Below, one piece after another: positions 5,860 to 8,230 of a DNA stretch of 8,230 nucleotides. Below the pieces are notes generated by a model, which ran no database searches, was not told the origin of the DNA, and worked only from the letters and a program-made list of their open reading frames with translations. A program made the translations under genes and the position numbers. The stretch is from Candidatus Dadabacteria bacterium UBA2774 (GTDB taxonomy: Bacteria > Desulfobacterota_D > UBA1144 > Nemesobacterales > UBA2774). Location: contig DEIM01000001.1 of assembly GCA_002352485.1 (NCBI GenBank), positions 13,568 to 21,797 of the forward strand. Reading direction: 5' to 3'. Position 1 is the first letter of the stretch; each line of letters begins with the position of its first letter.

Positions 5860-7868
5860 TTAAACTCTATTGTAAGGACTCCAAATACGCTTCTCGGTAT
5901 CCTCGTAGCATTACCGATAAAGGAATCACTGAACTCAAAATGCTCTTCAATAAGGTTTTGTCCGACTACGCTTATCTCTACTCCCTCAAGCGGCTCCCAC
6001 CCGAGCTTGACATCGAGCCTCGTGTATGAGGGTATATCGAGCGCAGGCAGTTTCTCTACCCAATACAAAGAAGTATCGAGCTCTACGTTATAGGGAAGGT
6101 TAATAAATGACTGAACTTTTATCTGATTATTTGGGCTCGCGTCTCCTCTGAATCTTGGCTCCGGGTTATCGGAATCTTTCTCCAGATCAAGCTCTAGAAA
6201 CGAGTAATTTGCATGGAGCCTGAAATAATCAACAGGGCTCCACTTTGTTGCTATCTCAAATCCATAACCGTCTCCTTTTAGTCCGTTATTAAAAATGAGC
6301 GGGACCACCAGGTGAGGTACGGGTTCGTTAACTATAAACGGCTCTCCCGGTTTTATGGATTCAAGATTTTTATAATGATTATAGAAGCCGGTAATATCGA
6401 TAAACACTGAATTTAACGGGCGGGTTCTGTATCCCACTTCCAAAGCGAGAAGGTCTTCTGATTCAAAATCTTCGCTGCCTTCAGCCACAATCAGAGTCGG
6501 AAGTCCTGTTTCAGGGTTCAGGAATGCGTCCGCTACAAAACTGACGTCTTTTTCGGTGCGTGAAGGGGTTCTCACGGCGCGCGAAACGGCAGCCCATATT
6601 CTGTTGGTCTCGTTCACCGCCCATAGAAGCCTTGCGTCGGGTTGTATCTCAAAACCCGAAAAATCGTTACGCTCAAATTTTGAACCGATTGTAAGAAAAA
6701 GCTTCTCGCTTATAAGAGTAAGCTCGTCTTGCACAAACGCACTATAAAGATTGTCAGTCTGGTTTTCCTGGCCAGGATCGAATACGAAGCTGCCGTTTAA
6801 GTCTTCATTTACAACACGATAGCCGAGTCCCCAAATAACATCATGATCGGTTAGGAAATTAAGTTTAAATCGGTTCAGAAATTCGACGTCGAATGTCTGC
6901 CGCTTCTCTTTTGTGAACGAGCCTACTTCACCTTCTGCAATATCATAGTAGGTTTGAAATACGGTATTGGAATTTTCAGAAAACGCATGTGTCCAGCGTA
7001 GGAGTACATCTCCTCCAGTAGTGTTGGAATCGACTCTGGATGTTTGTTCAAAGGGTGGGAATAGAGAGCTTATCGTAAGCGAGCGGTTTGCATTTATTTT
7101 ATAGATATCTCCTATGAGAGTCACAACGTCACTGTCTTTATTGTCCCAATCAACCCTTATGCCGCCCCTATAGGATTTCCAGTCGTCGTCCCCGTCTCCT
7201 CCGCTTCTGCTCTTAAAGCTGTCCCGGTTGTAAAATTTTCCGTAAGCCCTATAGTACAAGTTCTCTCCCGCTTTTCCACCGTAACGAAGACCGGCAAATC
7301 CCTGTTCCACATTTCCGCCCCCTCCCTGCAGGAATATCCCCTCCGTATCCTTAGCTTCTTTTGTGATTATATTTATAACACCGTTTACCGCGTTTGCCCC
7401 CCAAATAGCTCCGCCCGGACCCCTAATAACCTCTATACGGTCAATGTCCTCCAAAAGGGTATCTACCTCATCCCAAAATACTCCTGAAAAGAAAGGGTCG
7501 TAAACGCTTCTGCCGTCTACCAGGACCAGGAGCTTATTTGCAAAACTGTTATTGAAGCCCCTAATGGTAACCGCCCACTCGTTTGCGTTTATTTGCGCTA
7601 CTTCCACTCCGGGCACTATGCGTAGCGCGTCTGGAATACTCCTAACTCCAGAGCGCCGTATCTCTTCACCCGTGACTACGTATACGGCTGCCGGTGTATC
7701 GAATAATGACCCCTCTTTTTTAGAAGGCGTCGTGACCTCTACACCCATTAGCTCCTCAAGACTGAGCTCTGTCAGATCGGCGTCAGGTTCTACGGCATTG
7801 GCTGTGCCGCCTACTAATAGACATGAGATTAGTATTATTGTAATAAAGCTGGGCAGTATCCTCATCAT
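5856..7868 (-). CDS. TonB-dependent outer-membrane receptor
   Basis: A 670-residue outer-membrane beta-barrel receptor, first gene of the operon. By family it takes up a scarce ligand (iron chelate, cobalamin or another small molecule) using TonB energy; the ligand cannot be read here. Signal peptide with cleavage near ANA-V (23-26). The plug domain (about 56-170) carries the usual marks: TPAAVYVVTGEEI (58-70), IRGFNN (102-107), LVLVDGRSVYDP (114-125), and IEVIRGPG (145-152) followed by WGANAVNGVINI (156-167). The barrel fills the rest, with a receptor C-terminal pattern VGQNLIEEHF (635-644) and a terminal strand ending IEFK. About 30 residues lie between the cleavage site and the plug, too few for an STN signalling domain, so a FecA-like sigma/anti-sigma route is unlikely. 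A TonB box is not certain; VEVTTP (43-48) is a candidate. Two ATGs stand in tandem. The AGGAG is only 2 nt from the first (7868) and 5 nt from the second (7865), so translation may begin at 7865 (669 residues). Confidence 0.95.
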   Translation of the reverse strand: MMRILPSFITIILISCLLVGGTANAVEPDADLTELSLEELMGVEVTTPSKKEGSLFDTPAAVYVVTGEEIRRSGVRSIPDALRIVPGVEVAQINANEWAVTIRGFNNSFANKLLVLVDGRSVYDPFFSGVFWDEVDTLLEDIDRIEVIRGPGGAIWGANAVNGVINIITKEAKDTEGIFLQGGGGNVEQGFAGLRYGGKAGENLYYRAYGKFYNRDSFKSRSGGDGDDDWKSYRGGIRVDWDNKDSDVVTLIGDIYKINANRSLTISSLFPPFEQTSRVDSNTTGGDVLLRWTHAFSENSNTVFQTYYDIAEGEVGSFTKEKRQTFDVEFLNRFKLNFLTDHDVIWGLGYRVVNEDLNGSFVFDPGQENQTDNLYSAFVQDELTLISEKLFLTIGSKFERNDFSGFEIQPDARLLWAVNETNRIWAAVSRAVRTPSRTEKDVSFVADAFLNPETGLPTLIVAEGSEDFESEDLLALEVGYRTRPLNSVFIDITGFYNHYKNLESIKPGEPFIVNEPVPHLVVPLIFNNGLKGDGYGFEIATKWSPVDYFRLHANYSFLELDLEKDSDNPEPRFRGDASPNNQIKVQSFINLPYNVELDTSLYWVEKLPALDIPSYTRLDVKLGWEPLEGVEISVVGQNLIEEHFEFSDSFIGNATRIPRSVFGVLTIEFK

Positions 7869-7893
7869 CTCTCCTCATTGTAGCTAATTAAAA

Positions 7894-8140
7894 TTTAGAT
7901 ATGAACATTATAGTGAAATTGACGAAATGTTTTGAAGCTTATATTCGAGCGTTGAGGATTCGCTGTTCCTAAGGTGATAACATAAAATTACCCGGTTCGC
8001 GTGATTACGTAAGTGGGCACAGTTGCTAGTCATAATTTATCTCCGTATGTATCTAAAAGGTCCTTATCTTTAGTGTGATTAGTATTTAAAAGCAATATGT
8101 GTGCCGAAGACCGACAATTTAACAAACTACTGTATCTAAA
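7894..8140. repeat. Three copies of the octamer TATCTAAA in the upstream region
   Basis: TATCTAAA reads at 8050-8057 and 8133-8140 on the + strand and at 7894-7901 on the - strand (TTTAGATA on +). The 8133 copy belongs to a perfect dyad, TCTAAA (8135-8140) and TTTAGA (8146-8151), around GGGGG. The 8050 copy is followed by TTTAG at 8069-8073, a looser dyad with CTAAA at 8053-8057. The 7894 copy lies at the predicted start point of the receptor operon. These could be binding sites for a regulator of the operon and the divergent gene. Confidence 0.3.
7907..7936 (-). promoter_or_regulatory. Candidate promoter of the receptor-YfiR-kinase operon
   Basis: Read on the minus strand, a perfect -10 TATAAT (7907-7912) lies 18 bp downstream of TTCAAA (7931-7936; 4 of 6 matches to TTGACA). 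Transcription would begin near 7900 and leave a leader of about 32 nt before the first ATG. With short gaps and no terminator between the three genes, this could drive the whole operon. No Fur box is evident near it. Confidence 0.5.
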
Positions 8141-8163
8141 GGGGGTTTAGAGGGAATATTCGG
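7937..8163. other. Non-coding region upstream of the operon
   Basis: No convincing gene, tRNA, rRNA or riboswitch was found here on either strand. It contains two of the TATCTAAA copies and an 8-bp palindrome TTACGTAA (8005-8012). It is probably a regulatory region shared by the minus-strand operon and a possible divergent gene starting near the right edge. Confidence 0.4.
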
Positions 8164-8230
8164 TTGATCCGGAGGACGGCAATTAGCTTAATCAACAAAA
8201 TTTGGCTGAAAATCACAAATATTGTTAATA
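8164..8230 (+). CDS. Possible 5' end of a divergent gene, cut by the window edge
   Basis: One frame is open from 8140 to the end of the window, and the stretch from about 8182 reads ISLINKIWLKITNIVN, like the basic N-terminus before a first membrane helix. No ATG or GTG is available. Possible starts are TTG at 8164, with AGAGGG (8149-8154) 9 nt upstream, or ATT at 8182, 6 nt after a strong GGAGG (8171-8175). TTG starts occur twice elsewhere in the window, so the first is reasonable. About 22 codons is too short to name a family; this may be chance. Confidence 0.25.
   Translation, partial: MIRRTAISLINKIWLKITNIVN

Noticed and set aside
7901..7972. 23-codon + strand reading frame in the operon leader region
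   Set aside because: It has no ribosome-binding site, overlaps the predicted minus-strand promoter, and its peptide shows no recognisable features.
7869..8000. Fur box upstream of the TonB-dependent receptor
   Set aside because: No 19-bp stretch close to the consensus of repeated GATAAT hexamers could be found. The same holds upstream of the ferritin gene.
8013..8026. Sigma-54-like promoter (GGGCAC followed by TTGCT)
   Set aside because: The distance between the GG and GC elements is 7 nt or so, not the required 10.
8158..8184. Resemblance to the 5' end of archaeal/eukaryotic small-subunit rRNA (a GGTTGATCC stretch followed by GGAGG)
   Set aside because: The match covers only a few short blocks, and the sequence after it does not continue as rRNA. 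The neighbouring genes are clearly bacterial.
1..8230. CRISPR array, insertion sequence, tRNA or phage attachment site
   Set aside because: No regularly spaced repeats, transposase-like frames, cloverleaf structures or integrase genes were seen.

Overview
The window comes from a diderm (Gram-negative type) bacterium. It encodes an outer-membrane TonB-dependent receptor and three proteins with Sec-type signal peptides, two of them predicted to be periplasmic. Base composition is moderate to AT-rich. Three of the six complete genes appear to start on TTG or GTG. The large multi-domain hybrid kinase of the HDFNN type is a style common in deltaproteobacteria-like and other environmental lineages, but the sequence alone does not fix the taxon.

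Left part, + strand: three genes in tandem. These are a ferritin of the bacterial FtnA type with a complete ferroxidase site (131-634), a DsbA-fold 2-hydroxychromene-2-carboxylate isomerase-like protein (696-1298), and an exported TraB/GumN-family protein (1412-2320). The gaps of 61 and 113 nt, with candidate promoter elements in or near them, suggest partly separate transcription. The third gene converges on the minus-strand operon across a 45-nt gap that shows no clear terminator.

Right part, - strand: a compact three-gene operon, transcribed from a candidate promoter at 7907-7936. The order is TonB-dependent outer-membrane receptor (5856-7868), periplasmic YfiR/DUF4154 protein (5273-5815), and inner-membrane hybrid sensor histidine kinase (2366-5248). 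The gaps are 40 and 24 nt. The kinase reads as TM - periplasmic CHASE8-like domain - TM - HAMP - coiled coil - GAF - PAS - HisKA - HATPase - REC.

The most interesting feature is how these three fit together. In the known YfiBNR (TpbB) system, YfiR represses the diguanylate cyclase YfiN through YfiN's periplasmic CHASE8-type domain, and the outer-membrane lipoprotein YfiB relieves the repression. Here the same periplasmic pairing (YfiR plus CHASE8-like domain) seems to be kept. The output is a phosphorelay kinase instead of GGDEF, and the outer-membrane partner is a TonB-dependent receptor. I infer an outer membrane to periplasm to inner membrane signalling chain. The ligand and the final regulator are not visible in the window.

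The 362-bp region at the right edge (7869-8230) holds the operon promoter, three copies of the octamer TATCTAAA, and the possible 5' end of a divergent gene cut off by the window.
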